Shown: in pieces, positions 38,201 to 49,499 of the stretch
How positions within the stretch are numbered: position 1 is the stretch's first letter
Layout: every line of letters starts with the position of its first letter
Assembly: GCA_903813345.2 (NCBI GenBank)
Contig: CAIIXF020000008.1
Location: 38,194,867-38,258,866 of the forward strand
Source: Owenia fusiformis
Lineage: Eukaryota > Annelida > Polychaeta > Sabellida > Oweniidae
DNA length: 64,000 nucleotides
Reading direction: 5' to 3'
The notes under the pieces: model-generated
What the model was told of the DNA's origin: nothing
Databases searched by the model: none
What the model saw: the letters and a program-made list of their open reading frames with translations, nothing else
Position numbers and translations under genes: made by a program

Positions 38201-41200
38201 TAAAAGAATTAGAAAGGATATAGAGTGAAAAAGGTTAAAACATTGGAAACAATCTTATACAAAAAGTGTGCCTATATTTTCCTTACAATCCCAATTTTAT
38301 TTTCATTGTCAGACCTTTTGCAGACCTTTTATTACTACTTTGCACATCTTTAAAAGTAATGTTACCACATTCAACATCTTCGATAGTAATGTTACCACAT
38401 TCAACATCTTCAATAGTAATGTTACCACATTCAACATCTTCGATAGTAATGTTACTACATTCAACATCTTCAATAGTAATGTTACCACATTCAACATCTT
38501 CAATTGAAATGTGACCACATTCAACACCTTCAATAGCAATGTTACCACATTCAATATATTCTATAGCAATGTTACCACATTCAACATCTTCAATAATTAA
38601 ATTACCACATTCAACATCTTCGATAATTACGTTACCACATTCATCATCTTGAACAGTTATATTACCACATTCAACATCTTCAGTAGTTACATTACCATAT
38701 TCAACATCTTTCATACTAATGTTACCTTATTGCACATGCCAAGAAGGTCCCTGTTGAAATCAGCCAGAGCCACCACACTATTGTAAATGGACTGAAAAAA
38801 GGTATCATTCAATGTAAACTCCTAAGATACATATTTTGGTTAACATTCTACACACAATCCATCTACAGCCAGATCTCACACCCTTGTTAAAATAAAATAC
38901 CAGGCATGTGTAAAACGTGAATAAATTAGAATTCCTAAAAAACTTTTTTTGGTATTTAGCTACTGAAATGTGATTAACTACAAATCCACAATTCCACTAT
39001 ACACATCAATTACCAAGGTAACAGTACATAGTTACCATTTTTATCACCAGGTACAAAAAGAAACTTTTATGCAGATTTTAAATATGATAGCACTTTGGTT
39101 GAAGCTTGAACAATTAACATACAAGACTTGAATCTGGACACTATTATTCTTAATCAAGTAATCGAACTTTGTGTGAATAATTAGATGGCACCAGCGTCTT
39201 ACTCACCTATGGCAAACAGACCTGAAGGCCACTATGGAGAAAGTAGAGGCCATTATAAAGAACATAAGATACGGGTCTAAGAGTATATACTGTGACAATG
39301 TCAAAGTTCCAGTATCTGAAAATAATATACAGACAATAAATGGAGGTTTTACATTGTTAAAAATAGAATAACAAAACTGATACAATGTAGTTTGATTTTT
39401 AAAATTCGTTATGAAAGATGAGATCTAATCTACAATTTGTATGTGTCACATACGAGGGTTTATTCATAAAATTTCGCAAAATATATTGAAAATCAGTTTT
39501 TTAATTTTTCAAGATTAATATTAGTACAGTATGTTTAAAAAGATATAACTCATATTTTATCCATTAGGTATGCAATAATGCAATGCCTATCTCATCTCCA
39601 GTTGTACCATTAAAGGCATAGTAAACAACTTTATATCAGGTGGGCATGAAAATGGGCCGTACTTTCACAATCGGTATCTCTGAAACCCCTTACATCAGTT
39701 TTTAAATATTTACAGTATAAAAGTACTTGAAGCGAACTTACCAAATATGACAAGCATGGCTGCTAAGAAACTGGCATTCAGAGATTCAGTGAGTTTCCAA
39801 ACTGTACCAAAACAGAAGATGGGGAGGAAAGCCCCCAATGTAGCACAGCACTGGAAAATGAAACATTTTGTTAGTTAGTTTTCAATAAGTAGGATGATCA
39901 GGCCCGTAGCCATAATTTTCCAAGGGGGATTCACTTTTCCCCAAAATTCTAGGGGGGGGTTCACTTTGGTAGATTTGGCCAAACCCCCCGACCCCCCCCC
40001 CCCCTGACTAAGGGCCTGATGATTTTGGAGACAACAAGTCCCCTTACACAATTCACATTACATTTTAAGTTGAATATTAAAACATGACATTTAAAATATT
40101 AAAACATGACATTTACACCAGCAAGATTAGTAAAGTGATTCAATATTCAATTTAGTTTGGTAATGACTTGAGAATTATCTTTTTACACAGAAAAATTTTG
40201 ATTTCTGGCAATATTTATTTAATTTTCAACAATTATATTTTAATTGCATAAAAGTTATTCTACGCCTAGAAGTCATCAAGCATTGAAATCAATATACAGG
40301 GTGTCCTTAAAGTCAATGTACACTTTATGCAAACTTTGTAATGTGGTTGTAGAGACTTTGCATTATGTATACCTACCAGCCTCATTCCGAGATACTGTGC
40401 ATTTGATGTGTATGGATCAGATGGTTTATTGAAGGGAAAGCTTCCATCATACCCGGAGAGAACCCCTGATAAACCAATCAGCATCTAGAATAGTATGACA
40501 TCATACACTATGGATCATACCTTAAAACATTGTATACTGAACACTACAATTCTTTGTGTAATGACATAGATGTCCTCTTTACATTTCAATAATATGGCTT
40601 TGTGGCACATTATCATTTAAATCAAAAATCAATGTAATTTCAAAGATGATGTACTCTATCATAAATTGTCCTTTTAAAGATGATGTACTATCATACATTG
40701 TCCCTTTAAAGATGATGTACTCTATCATACATTGTCCTTTCAAAGATGATGTACTCTATCATACATTGTCCCTTTAAAGATGATGTACTCTATCATACAT
40801 TGTCCCTTTAAAGATGATGTACTCTATCATACATTGTCCTTTTAAAGATGATGTACTATCATACATCGTCCCTTTAAAGATGATGTACTCTATCATACAT
40901 TGTCCTTTTAAAAATGATGTACTCTATCATACATTGTCCCTTAAAAGATGATGTACTCTATCATACATTGTCCTTTTAAAGATGATGTACTCTATCATAC
41001 ATTGTCCCTTTAAAAATGATGTACTCTATCATACATTGTCCCTTTAAAAATGATGTACTCTATCATACATTGTCCTTTTAAAGATGATGTACTATCATAC
41101 ATTGTCCCTTTAAAGATGATGTACTCTATCATATGATGTACTCTATCATACATTGTCCTTTTAAAGATGATGTACTATCATACATCGTCCCTTTAAAGAT

Positions 41201-44200
41201 GATGTACTCTATCATACATTGTCCTTTTAAAGAGGATGTACTCTATCATACATTGTCCTTTTAAAGATGATGTACTCTATCATACATTGTCCTTTTAAAG
41301 ATGATGTACTCTATCATACATCGTCCCTTTAAAGATGATGTACTCTATCATACATTGTCCTTTTAAAGATGATGTACTCTATCATACATTGTCCTTTTAA
41401 AGAGGATGTACTCTATCATACATTGTCCTTTTAAAGAGGATGTACTCTATCATACATTGTCCCTTTAAAGATGATATACTCTATCATATGATGTACTCTA
41501 TCATACATTGTCCTTTTAAAGATGATGTACTCTATCATACATTGTCCTTTTAAAGATGATGTACTCTATCATACATTGTCCTTTTAAAGATGATGTACTC
41601 TATCATACATTGTCCTTTTAAAGATGATGTACTCTATCATACATTGTCCTTTTAAAGAGGATGTACTCTATCATACATTGTCCTTTTAAAGATGATGTAC
41701 TCTATCATATATTATCCTTTTAAAGATGATGTACTCTATCATACATTGTCCCTTTAAAGATGATATACTCTATCATATGATGTACTCTATCATACATTGT
41801 CCCTTTAAAGATGATGTACTCTATCATACATTGTCCTTTTAAAGATGATGTACTCTATCATACATTGTCCTTTTAAAGAGGATGTACTCTATCATACATT
41901 GTCCCTTTAAAGATGATGTACTCTATCATACATTGTCCTTTTAAAGATGATGTACTCTATCATACATCGTCCCTTTAAAGATGATGTACTCTATCATACA
42001 TTGTCCTTTTAAAGAGGATGTACTCTATCATACATCGTCCCTTTAAAGATGATGTACTCTATCATACATTTTCCCTTTAAATCCAATTATACTCACTTTG
42101 CCTAAAGGTGGATGCACATCAAAGAAAAATGTATTATTGATGTACCAGCTACCCATCTTCCCAAAGTGAGTCTCATCCCAACTGAAATTGAAAATAACAA
42201 GGACTCTGTCACTAAAACTGAAATATAAGAAGGAGAAATGTGGGAGAAATGTGGGTGAAATGTGGGTGTTTTGTGGGTGCTAGGAGAGAATGCAAGTGGG
42301 TGAAAACGGGAGATAATGTATTTGATGGGGGTGCTATACAGAGGGGGAGAACATGACTTAGTACATGTATGTGATAAGCCTGAAATGTTTAGAGATGCCT
42401 ATGCAGGGAACACTACATGCTCTGGGTTAGGAAACATAGGAAAGAAGGGGGGTGGGAGTCAACGGGAACTTGATGCAATCTTGAATATCATAATCTAACT
42501 TACAGCTGCAAATTCATTAGCAGCTGGTAACATGACAAAAACATTTCTACTTTACCAAAACTACATGTTATTTTCATGAAATTTTTTCACTACTTTCTGA
42601 GTTGAAAATTATATTTTTTTAGTCTGGTGTTTTTCATCATCTTGCCATTTGTTTTAGTTTATTTGTCTGTTGTCAGAAACTCTTTAAAACTGTACAGTCA
42701 CGGAATGACCAATACAGAAATATGTTCAGTTTCAAATTACACTGTACAGAAAATTAATATTGTAACCTATCGTATGTGCTTCATCTTCTATCTATTAGAA
42801 ACAGATCTGTGAAAAGTGTTATGAAGTTATTAAAAATCAATATAGGAGTTAAGGCAGATGTTTCAAGATTCCATAAATATAAGATAAGAATATGTATACA
42901 TGTAATGTCAGCTTTATGAGCAGTTTACAATCCAAGCATTAATATAAAGAAAATTAGGTATACATGTACATGTATATGTAATCATTATTTTGGTATGTTA
43001 TACCAAGATGAATATATAGTTTTATAAATATGAGAATGGAAATACACTTTTCAGTGATTAAAAACCAAAATTGGGATTATCTCAATGACTTTAACATTAG
43101 CTAAATTAAAACTTAACTCCAAAGAGCTCTTTCATGAAAATGTTTTTACATACTCTGCACGCAGAGTCTAGTTATAAACTTACTCTCTGCCTAGTGTAAA
43201 CTATATTACAGTTTAGCAGCCCTGCACCATAGTTTGGTGCCTGTGACAGACCGGGTAATAAATCATTTCAAATCTACGACGCTCACCCGTTTTCAACATG
43301 TGCTAAATACGTGCTTATTAACTATGCAGTGGTGTCAGAGGAAATGACCATATAGAAAGTCGTCCCTTTCTGACGACGAACTCTGATTGGCTCGATGGGA
43401 TCAGAGATTTATTGTAAATTGAAAGAGAAAAGACGAAGCTCTCTTTTAAGAAGTGAAGTTGAACGAATGCTAAAGGTAGGTTTTACAGTAAGAATTCTTA
43501 AGATTGTAACCCCCAGTTTCTTATGATGTCTTTGCTAAGAACTCCATAACGAGACATCCTACAAAGCAAATGTAAATCTATTGGTTTTAACCAACAAGAC
43601 GTCTTAGCTCAGTTTTAGTATTGAGCTTCACATATTTAACTTGCTGTGTGACATGCCTTAAAAGACAAGAGAAATGCTCCTTAGCCCCAGTGTTCTTTTT
43701 ATTTTATTTTTCTTAGATGCGATAGCTTTTTCTAATCTACATGTATTTCGTTGAAGAAGATGTTCGGTTTTTTTTAAGAAAAAGAAAAGTGGGAATGGGA
43801 TAATATTGTTGATTAGCCAGTGCTGAACTGATGGTTTTTAGTTTTTTCATAGAGACCTACAGACCTCCGAGATGTCTTGAAAACAAATGAACACGCAACA
43901 CTTATAAGATGGATTGACTCCCATGGTTCCTTCTTGATATTCTACCATGTATACGTTTATGTTGTGATCATACAGCCACCATTTTTTCACTTCAGAATTT
44001 GAATCGCGAGTTTTGGTCTTATTTCCCAACAAAAAATTCTAAAACTCACTGTAAGAAGTGATCAAGATATTGTTTTAAATCTTTAGCCTTTCCCAATGGC
44101 CATGATAGTAGGACTAGGATGGAGGGACATCTTGAAGTCTAAAATCTTTTGGAACGCTGATTATAAATTTGACTGTCTAAAAAATGACATACTCAATGTT

Positions 44201-45747
44201 GTCATCCATCAAGGTAAAGGTTGTTGGGACTGCTAGAATATCAGCCATTCTCCTTGAAGTTGAAATAAAATGTATACGCGATTAGCACTGTACACATTGC
44301 TTAAGTTAGAGATTAAAAATATCAAGTTGGAACCAAGTGGCTGCAAGTTATCCCGTTCCGTACAATAGTCCTGGAGAGAGCCCAATCGTTTGCCTGTACG
44401 ATTACAACTTGGGAGAATTATCTACGCCCCTTACACTTAAGATACCTACTTCAATAGATTCCTTGGTATTTTAGCATTCTTTTCGTGTAGTTGAATCCAC
44501 AATTGTCTGGGTTTATCGGCAGAACGAAGAAATTTTCGTTATTTTGTCAGACATCTTGAAAATAGTGGTGAAAATTCACTAGAAATTTCACAAGAGCTCT
44601 TAGCACATGCTATCTATTGCAAGACTTACACCTGGCATAACCGTCACCATGTTATCCAGTGTTTTTAAGTAGCGCAAGGATCCTGCCATGACCGTGGTAG
44701 TGTTATCGTGTAAGCCTGGTATAACCGTGAAAACGCTGCATTATATTGCAAGGCCTCATGATCGTGGTAATGTTAAAGCCTGATATGACCGTGACAATGG
44801 TTGCAAGGCCTGATATGACCATGATAATGTTAAAGCCTCTTATAACCGTGACAATGCTCGCAAGGCCTGTCATGACCGTGATAATATTAAAGCCTGATAT
44901 GCCCGTCATAATGATTGCAAAGCCTGTCATGACAATGTAAAGCCTGTCATGACCGTGGTAAGGTTAAAGCCTGAAATGGACAATAGTTGCAAGGCCTCTC
45001 ATGACCGTGGTTGTATTAAATAACATTTAAAGTAGCAAGAGAACACCGTAATGACAATTTTCCTCGTGTTTAACTACCTTAAATATGTAAATCAAGAATA
45101 CTATGTCTATACATGTATATGGTACTCAAGTTCATTGATACATAAAAATGTATATTAATTTCAATTAATCAATTAATAAGGTTAATCCATAAATAAAACT
45201 AAGAACAGCAACGGGAGAAACATGAAATAAGTCATAAATGTCATATAAAGTGGCTACGGTCGCGCCAGGCTTACACGATTTCATTGTCACGGTCATGGCA
45301 GGCATTGCAATATAATACAGCATTGTCGCGGTTATACCAGGCTTTTACGATAACACTACCACAGTCATGGCAGGATCCTTGCGCTACTTAAAAACACTGA
45401 ATAACATGGTGACGGTTATGCCAGGTGTAAGTCTTGCAACAGATAGGGTCTCGCTCTTAGTCAAGATGACTTGTGATGCAGCCCTACAATGCCCCTTGTA
45501 CTTCTGTACAGACTATAACCTCAATGAATACTTACCAAACATGTTCTGGTTCAGAAATCTTATAATATCTCGTACTGAAACTGAGTGTCACAACTATCAG
45601 GAAGAGAATCATCCATTGCCAGTCTAATTTTTGAACTACTTTATTCTGTCTTTTAATCTTCATCTTCATTTGTAATATAGCCTTTTGAGAATCTGTGTTG
45701 GTATCCGTTGTCGCCGCACTCGCAGTTGAGGTACAGGTGCCTTTCAT
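20292..45747 (-). CDS. POMT2: Protein O-mannosyltransferase 2, complete, 20 coding exons
   Basis: Coding exons (minus strand): 45747-45536, 42181-42097, 40484-40377, 39850-39742, 39315-39207, 38791-38726, 38127-38034, 37248-37142, 36756-36674, 36387-36281, 35508-35381, 33410-33332, 25932-25781, 25366-25258, 23776-23720, 23362-23291, 23044-22891, 22477-22337, 20940-20829, 20397-20292. Every junction is GT..AG and phases match, giving 2190 nt, 729 residues (vertebrate POMT2 about 750). With POMT1 in the ER membrane, POMT2 transfers mannose from dolichyl-phosphate mannose to Ser/Thr, as on dystroglycan. Visible: first membrane helix (WMILFLIVV), the catalytic Asp-Glu motif in [12 protein letters not shown] (residues 73-74), [21 protein letters not shown], a luminal MIR region at about 310-510 ([33 protein letters not shown]), [19 protein letters not shown], and the C-terminal [12 protein letters not shown]. 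The ATG at 45747 is the first in frame. Several introns hold transposons and tandem arrays; intron 12 hosts an antisense gene. Confidence 0.96.
24681..25156. mobile_element. Palindromic MITE with three TGACGTCA sites, copy 1
   Basis: It begins TTATCACACG and ends CATGTGATAA. The first ~165 bases form a large imperfect palindrome (TTTCAGCATGTGATACAGGA paired with its complement around 24790-24815). TGACGTCA, the full CRE palindrome, occurs at 24943, 24985 and 25027. A near-identical copy in the same orientation lies at 35694-36149. This copy is in POMT2 intron 14. Confidence 0.8.
26040..26600. repeat. Degenerate ~125-bp tandem repeat and repeat tail
   Basis: About four diverged copies of a unit with CAGCATATAAAATTTGAACC, ACTGGTATTTGAGTT and GGCCATTTTGAAATT follow one another, ending in a purine-rich tail with repeated GAACAAACGACCAGACAG-like words. 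It probably belongs to an old retroelement or satellite. It lies in POMT2 intron 12. Confidence 0.5.
27634..31657 (+). CDS. LRR transmembrane protein with mucin-like Thr/Ser/Pro stalk, nested in POMT2 intron 12
   Basis: Exon 1 is 27634-27654 (MTLNVLK, CTAAAG|GTATGT); exon 2 is 29264-31657 (TTCTTCAG|AATATATC), together 804 residues. If exon 1 is not used, the ATG at 29273 gives 794 residues. The N-terminus carries a hydrophobic signal ([13 protein letters not shown]). Residues ~40-260 are about eight leucine-rich repeats of the typical extracellular type (LxxLYLSNNxLSxIExGxF) with a Cys near each end. Residues ~270-725 are a stalk built from the heptad TTKPSTQ, grouped by interruptions such as [12 protein letters not shown] membrane helix follows ([20 protein letters not shown]), then a ~55-residue cytoplasmic tail with Tyr residues. 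The expected topology is type I at the cell surface, heavily O-glycosylated; ligand unknown. The repeats are near-identical at DNA level, so length polymorphism is likely. AATAAA at 31940 fits the 3' end. It lies antisense within POMT2. Confidence 0.87.
27727..28332. repeat. 65-bp minisatellite, left block
   Basis: About nine copies of a 65-bp unit, itself a dimer of ~32-bp half-units (ATGGTGTGCTAGAAGTATGT and ATGGTATGCTAGAAGTATGT). It lies in the intron of the LRR-mucin gene and starts about 70 nt after its splice donor. The array resumes at 28830. Confidence 0.9.
28333..28829. mobile_element. MITE inserted in the 65-bp minisatellite
   Basis: The array is interrupted within its GCTTAAAGGGTG motif, and TTAAAGG is present on both sides (28326-28332 and 28830-28836), as expected of a 7-bp target duplication. 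The ends are imperfect inverted repeats (AAGTGAAATAGGTTTTCT against the complement of AGAAATACCATTTCATAT). Inside, a second pair, ATTGGCCCCCACGTGAT (28490) and its complement (28666-28682), encloses a further palindromic unit containing TGACGTCA at 28614. Confidence 0.6.
28830..29205. repeat. 65-bp minisatellite, right block
   Basis: It has the same unit and phase as 27727-28332, about six copies, and ends about 60 nt before the acceptor of exon 2 of the LRR-mucin gene. Confidence 0.9.
30060..31365 (+). repeat. Coding 21-bp tandem repeat of the mucin-like stalk
   Basis: CAAACAACTAAGCCATCAAC and close variants repeat in frame, encoding TTKPSTQ. Higher-order blocks of four to nine heptads are separated by a repeated spacer encoding [11 protein letters not shown]. 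From about 31080 the unit drifts to [14 protein letters not shown]. Homogeneity in the first two thirds indicates recent amplification or conversion. Confidence 0.93.
31985..33276. mobile_element. hAT-like non-autonomous element
   Basis: The termini CAGAGGTGGCG and CGCCACCGCTG are near-perfect inverted repeats of the CAGNGGTGGC type seen in hAT elements. ACTCAC/GTGAGT words recur near both ends. The flanking 8-mers do not match exactly (CATACATA lies close to both ends), so the target duplication is unresolved. No transposase frame is visible. It lies just downstream of the LRR-mucin gene within POMT2 intron 12. Confidence 0.55.
33624..35136 (+). mobile_element. Decayed mariner/Tc1-superfamily transposon
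   Basis: The ends TACAGGGTGGTAAAAAAATGG and (reverse complement of the right end) TACAGGGTGTTCAAAAAATGG are inverted repeats. Similarity continues inward over about 100 bp, for example CATTCAATTTCCTATCA and its counterpart near 35020-35045. TA flanks are consistent with this superfamily. It sits in POMT2 intron 11 and contains a transposase remnant at 34710-34946. Confidence 0.72.
34710..34946 (+). pseudogene. C-terminal fragment of a mariner/Tc1-type transposase
   Basis: The frame includes [20 protein letters not shown] then [14 protein letters not shown], which matches the usual C-terminal pattern of mariner-like transposases (LWGxLKDKVY..P.TI.ELK..I...I..I). The upstream catalytic DDE region is not recognisable, so this is a relic. 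The surrounding inverted repeats support the assignment. Confidence 0.6.
35694..36149. mobile_element. Palindromic MITE with three TGACGTCA sites, copy 2
   Basis: A second copy of the element at 24681-25156, same orientation and very similar, with a few short deletions in its 3' half. TGACGTCA occurs at 35954, 35995 and 36037. It lies in POMT2 intron 10. Confidence 0.8.
38336..38725 (-). repeat. 30-bp tandem array starting exactly at the POMT2 exon 6 donor
   Basis: On the minus strand, exon 6 ends ATAAG and the intron opens GTAACATTAGTATGAAAGAT. From that first intron base a 30-bp unit (GTAACATTACTATTGAAGAT, then GTTGAATGTG) repeats 13 times with no length change, so GTAA (once GTCA) recurs every 30 bp. 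The array is an open frame encoding a decapeptide repeat, but it is intronic. Continuing from exon 6 into the intron gives AGG TAA, an immediate stop. Confidence 0.93.
39901..40018. mobile_element. Short CAGGCCCGTAGCC element
   Basis: A relative of 3276-3452, starting CAGGCCCGTAGCC, with G tract, C tract and terminal GGGCCTG. It lies in POMT2 intron 3. Confidence 0.5.
40630..42082. repeat. 34-bp minisatellite in POMT2 intron 2, about 42 copies
   Basis: The unit is CTCTATCATACATTGTCCCT followed by TTAAAGATGATGTA. Variants lack CTCT (30 bp) or have a local insertion of TATGATGTACTC. On the coding strand of POMT2 the array begins about 15 nt after the exon 2 donor and fills most of the intron. 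Confidence 0.93.
43153..43485. repeat. Repeat with an inverted partner near 51.7 kb
   Basis: The words CTGCACGCAGAGTCTAGTTA and GACGAAGCTCTCTTTTAAGA, with AAGTGAAGT and GAATGC, occur here about 250 bp apart. Their reverse complements lie close together at 51680-51765. It is a dispersed family whose copies differ by an internal deletion. This copy is in POMT2 intron 1. Confidence 0.55.
44610..45450. mobile_element. Element with ~150-bp inverted repeats and an internal ~27-bp array
   Basis: The left arm 44610-44770 (e.g. TTTTTAAGTAGCGCAAGGAT) is the inverted match of the right arm 45290-45445. Between them, 44750-45010 holds a degenerate array of AAGCCTGATATGACCGTGA and GCAAGGCCTGTCATGACCGTG. 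It lies in POMT2 intron 1, its outer edge about 85 nt from the exon 1 donor. No transposase was found. Confidence 0.65.
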
Positions 45748-46363
45748 CTTGAATTTCAAAATTCTTTAGCTTATAGTCTATTTGATTGCAATTTCAAACT
45801 CTGTACACATCCATACATCTATCCGAATTTCCTGTCATAAAATGAAGTTCCAAATGACTTTCTGGAACATGTTATACGATGATATGTGTACTTTTCTACT
45901 TTTTAAAAACTTTCCGGAAATACACAAACATGGTGTAAATTTCGGATAACAAAGCTAATTTCACGACGGCAGGTGGTTTTAATTTCAGTTTTCACCTATT
46001 ATCATTTGCCATGGTTACAACAGATACAATATTATTAACTACTGCAGGTGATAAAACAAACATTATTGAAAACAATGTTGCACCAAATTGCAAACTGCTG
46101 GCATTCAAAAACATTCTGCAGATACTCAGCATGATATCACGCCTCACCATGAGAAGGCTAACCCATTCCGATAGCTACTCATCAAAGAAATGATGCTCAT
46201 TGAAAGGAACAAATAGAAAGCAGTGATATTTATAGTGTATATCAACCATATGAACTTGCCCTTTGGAAATTGTAGTGAAATTCTATAGATTTATCAATTT
46301 AAGCTCAGAAACATTCCCGGGGACATTGTACTTTAAACTTGAAAATAAACATCATGACGTAGT

Positions 46364-46617
46364 CACTGGCGGATTAGGGGGGGGGGGGGCCAAAAAAAAT
46401 GTTGGGCCAAAAAAGGCCTTCAGGCCCCAAAAAGTGGGCCTTTTAGGTCATTACTGGGCCTTTTAAGGCCTTATTTTTTAATTTCAGGCCAAATTTTGAA
46501 GAAAATGGGCCTCAAAATTTCAAAATTTGGGCCGACTTTTGGGTTTTAGGGGCGGACGTATTTTTCTCTGACTTGAAATTTGGCCCCCCCCCTTGTTGAT
46601 TCCCAGATCCGCCCCTG
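46364..46617. mobile_element. hAT-like MITE, CAGGGGCGGAT family
   Basis: The ends CACTGGCGGAT and ATCCGCCCCTG are inverted. Flanking 8-mers GACGTAGT and GTAGTAGT agree at 6 of 8 positions, including an exact GTAGT. The interior has G and C tracts and repeated GGGCCTTTTAGG-like words. Confidence 0.6.
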
Positions 46618-47804
46618 GTAGTAGTAAGGAGTACAATTAAATGCTACATGTATCACAGCATATTTTAAAGTGGAAATAAAGCTAGGGATATTAATAAATT
46701 AATAATTTCCTGCATTCATTTTGAAAAAGGCAACGCACCCTAGGACTGTTATAATCATTAAATGGCCAGTGGGCTTAATTACTGTATGTAAAATTGCTTC
46801 AAAAGCCCGTCCAAGGCCTAAATTACTAAATTAATTAATTAATTAATAACTAAACTAATGAAAATATCTAAAACCTCATATCATGATATTGAACTTTAAC
46901 ATGTTAGTAAATAACTTAATGATGAGAAAATGTGATATCTGTTGCTTTGAAGTTTTAACACAGCAATATAACACAGACCAATGGGAACAATGTGTTGAAT
47001 TTCCTAGCAGAAATTGCCTGCTACCCCCCCCCCCCTCCGGCCCATATTCACGATCACCGGGCGTGACAGTGTGAAGAACTTAGAATTAACAGCCACTGAA
47101 GATAAGTGAACTGACATCTATAGGAGTCCTGGCTCCCATTCACTATTCACACCTTTGGGGATTTGTAGAAAATAGATCAATGACACCGGAATGCTAAGAC
47201 TCCTAAATATTCTAAAATTGAAACAATTTTTTGCAGGGGTACTCTGATTATTCCTTGTTTGATCCATTTTTTCAAAACATTTTTTTACATTTTCGTAAAG
47301 AAATAATTAGAAATAAATCAAAGAATCAGCCTACAAATATTTAGTACGAATCTAACTTTACATGAGTATATAAGTTATATAAAGATATGTTATAATTTAT
47401 ATTTTGGAATTAAGTAAACGTGAATAGAAGGGGTTGATATGTAGGTGCAAGGTGGGCTGGGTTTAAAGAGATCCAACACCTTACAAAACTTCTTAACGGA
47501 GAGGAATAAGGGAAAATGCTCGCCGGATTCTGAATCTGTGTATTTTTCAATTTTTTTCTTTTGAAAAAATGAGATTTGCATTGTTTTCCAATTAGACAAA
47601 TGAGTAAACATGAATAGCTCGAAATCTAACGGTGAGATTTTGTTTTAAAAAATCATGGATATCAAGGCTAAATATAGCTATACAATAAACATAAAAAAGC
47701 AATGCTTGGACTCTTCATATTCACACAAAAAATTAATTAGTAAATGAGATTTGATATTTGTGAGAATAAGTTGTACGAGTCGCAATGCTCTACAAACACC
47801 AGAC

Positions 47805-48051
47805 TACAGGGTGGATTAGGATCAATGACACACATAAAAATTAATTTGAAAATATTTCATGATAATTATCTCAAACAAAAGCAGTTAGCGAAGTATACAT
47901 TTCAATACACTCAATAAATAGTTATCACTTTTGACTATATATACATATCTCATGGGAATGTATTTCCATCTGCTCAAGATATCATATTTTAGCTTCGAAA
48001 ATCACAATCGTTGGATAATACATTTGTCTCAGAATGATAGGCCACCCTGTA
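47805..48051. mobile_element. MITE with TACAGGGTGG ends
   Basis: TACAGGGTGGATTAGG at the left and GGCCACCCTGTA at the right are inverted repeats, about 250 bp apart. The ends resemble those of the elements at 33624 and 59936, but the interior is different. Confidence 0.6.
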
Positions 48052-49499
48052 GCAATGTAGCTTTCACTTGAAGTGTACCCTTGAGAATAATGAACTTACT
48101 TTCAAATTGGTCTTGCTTTTGTGGTGTATGTGGCTTTTTAGCAAATCTGCCACGCTCATTTCTTTCCAGAACCATCTTGTTCACATGTAACACTAGGCTA
48201 TACGCGCATGTATTGACAGATATACATATAAATTATATACTGCACCTGTATTTACTTACATGGGAATATTCCCTTTGGAAAAATGCAAATGCATGAACAT
48301 ATATTTTCATCTTATATATGACTTCAAGCTAACATATTATTTCATATTTATATTTTCATAGTTAGTCTAACATAAATAATAGATCCATGAGAACAATACT
48401 TTTTTTTCTTAAAAATTGATGGGTTTACTGTGAATTCAATAAATTACAATTTGCAAGGGGTAAGTATACTGTATGACCTTAGTTGCAAAGTACTGTTTAT
48501 ATATGCAGCTCAATAGCATAAAATATGTTGAATGAAGCATATGGTATGGATTAGTCGTGTGACACACAAACTGACCAATACATGAGGGTATTAGCTACTT
48601 TTCACAGAAACCAAAGGAGGACAGTGCTTTTATTTCAACTGGGAGCTTACCTCCACACGACTGATCATGTGACCATGGTGTTGGGTCCCTTTAACACAAA
48701 TGTTTTTGTGGTATGGTATGACTATGTGACTTGCCACTATAACTACCAATAGATAAACTCCAGCATTGAATTTGGGGAGTAAAAGTTGATAGATCTTCGT
48801 CGTGATTTTAGTAATGAGCGTGTTATGGGTGCATTGTGACAATTGTATGCATGCGCCATGGAGAAAGGTCAGTGGAAAAGTAAAGTATCAACAAGGATTT
48901 TTTTAAATAAAGATGACATGGTAATCGATCTGTGTTTATTTATAAATGTTCTCTGTTGGTGCTGCCATTTTTATATCGGCCAAGAACCTATGGATTTAAG
49001 CAAATCCAAAATTACAGCATTCTAAAGAAACAGAAAATTTGGAATAAATTAACTGTTCCCCAGTGCAACAAATCATCAAAGAAACTGATTGGTTATGAAG
49101 AAAAGAACCGTGACAATTCTCTAATAATTTATAGTAAAATGGCTAAATGTGTGGCAGTTCAACGCTGGTCCGTGTGTTCCGAAAAACGCATCAAATCATA
49201 AAAGATTACACTATTGAAGTAGTAAACCCACACCCTCGTGCTGGAGAGTTATCAAGTGATGATTATAAGAAGAAATATATTACAACTAGAATTGAAATAA
49301 AGAAATACAATATAAAAACAAAACAAAAAAACTAGAATTCTTCCGCGAAGGCCGTACATCTATATGGAACATTTATCTTTTCTTGATTTTGTGGTACTCG
49401 GATTTAAGCAACCGATCGATGGATATGGTGCGAGAACCAATGGAAAGATCGATCTCTTTATCTATTATAGCCTAGAATTTTGTTATTTATTTTATATTT

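Noticed and set aside
38283-38714. 143-codon minus-strand frame made of a decapeptide repeat ([10 protein letters not shown])
   Set aside because: It is the 30-bp array in POMT2 intron 6. A period divisible by three keeps a frame open by chance, and exon 6 reads straight into a stop at the array.
40630-42082. CRISPR-like regular repeats
   Set aside because: The units are contiguous 34-bp copies without unique spacers, in an animal intron. The same applies to the 65-bp and 101-bp arrays.
45748-45759. Upstream extension of POMT2 exon 1 by four codons
   Set aside because: The frame is open there but begins with TTG; the first ATG is at 45747.
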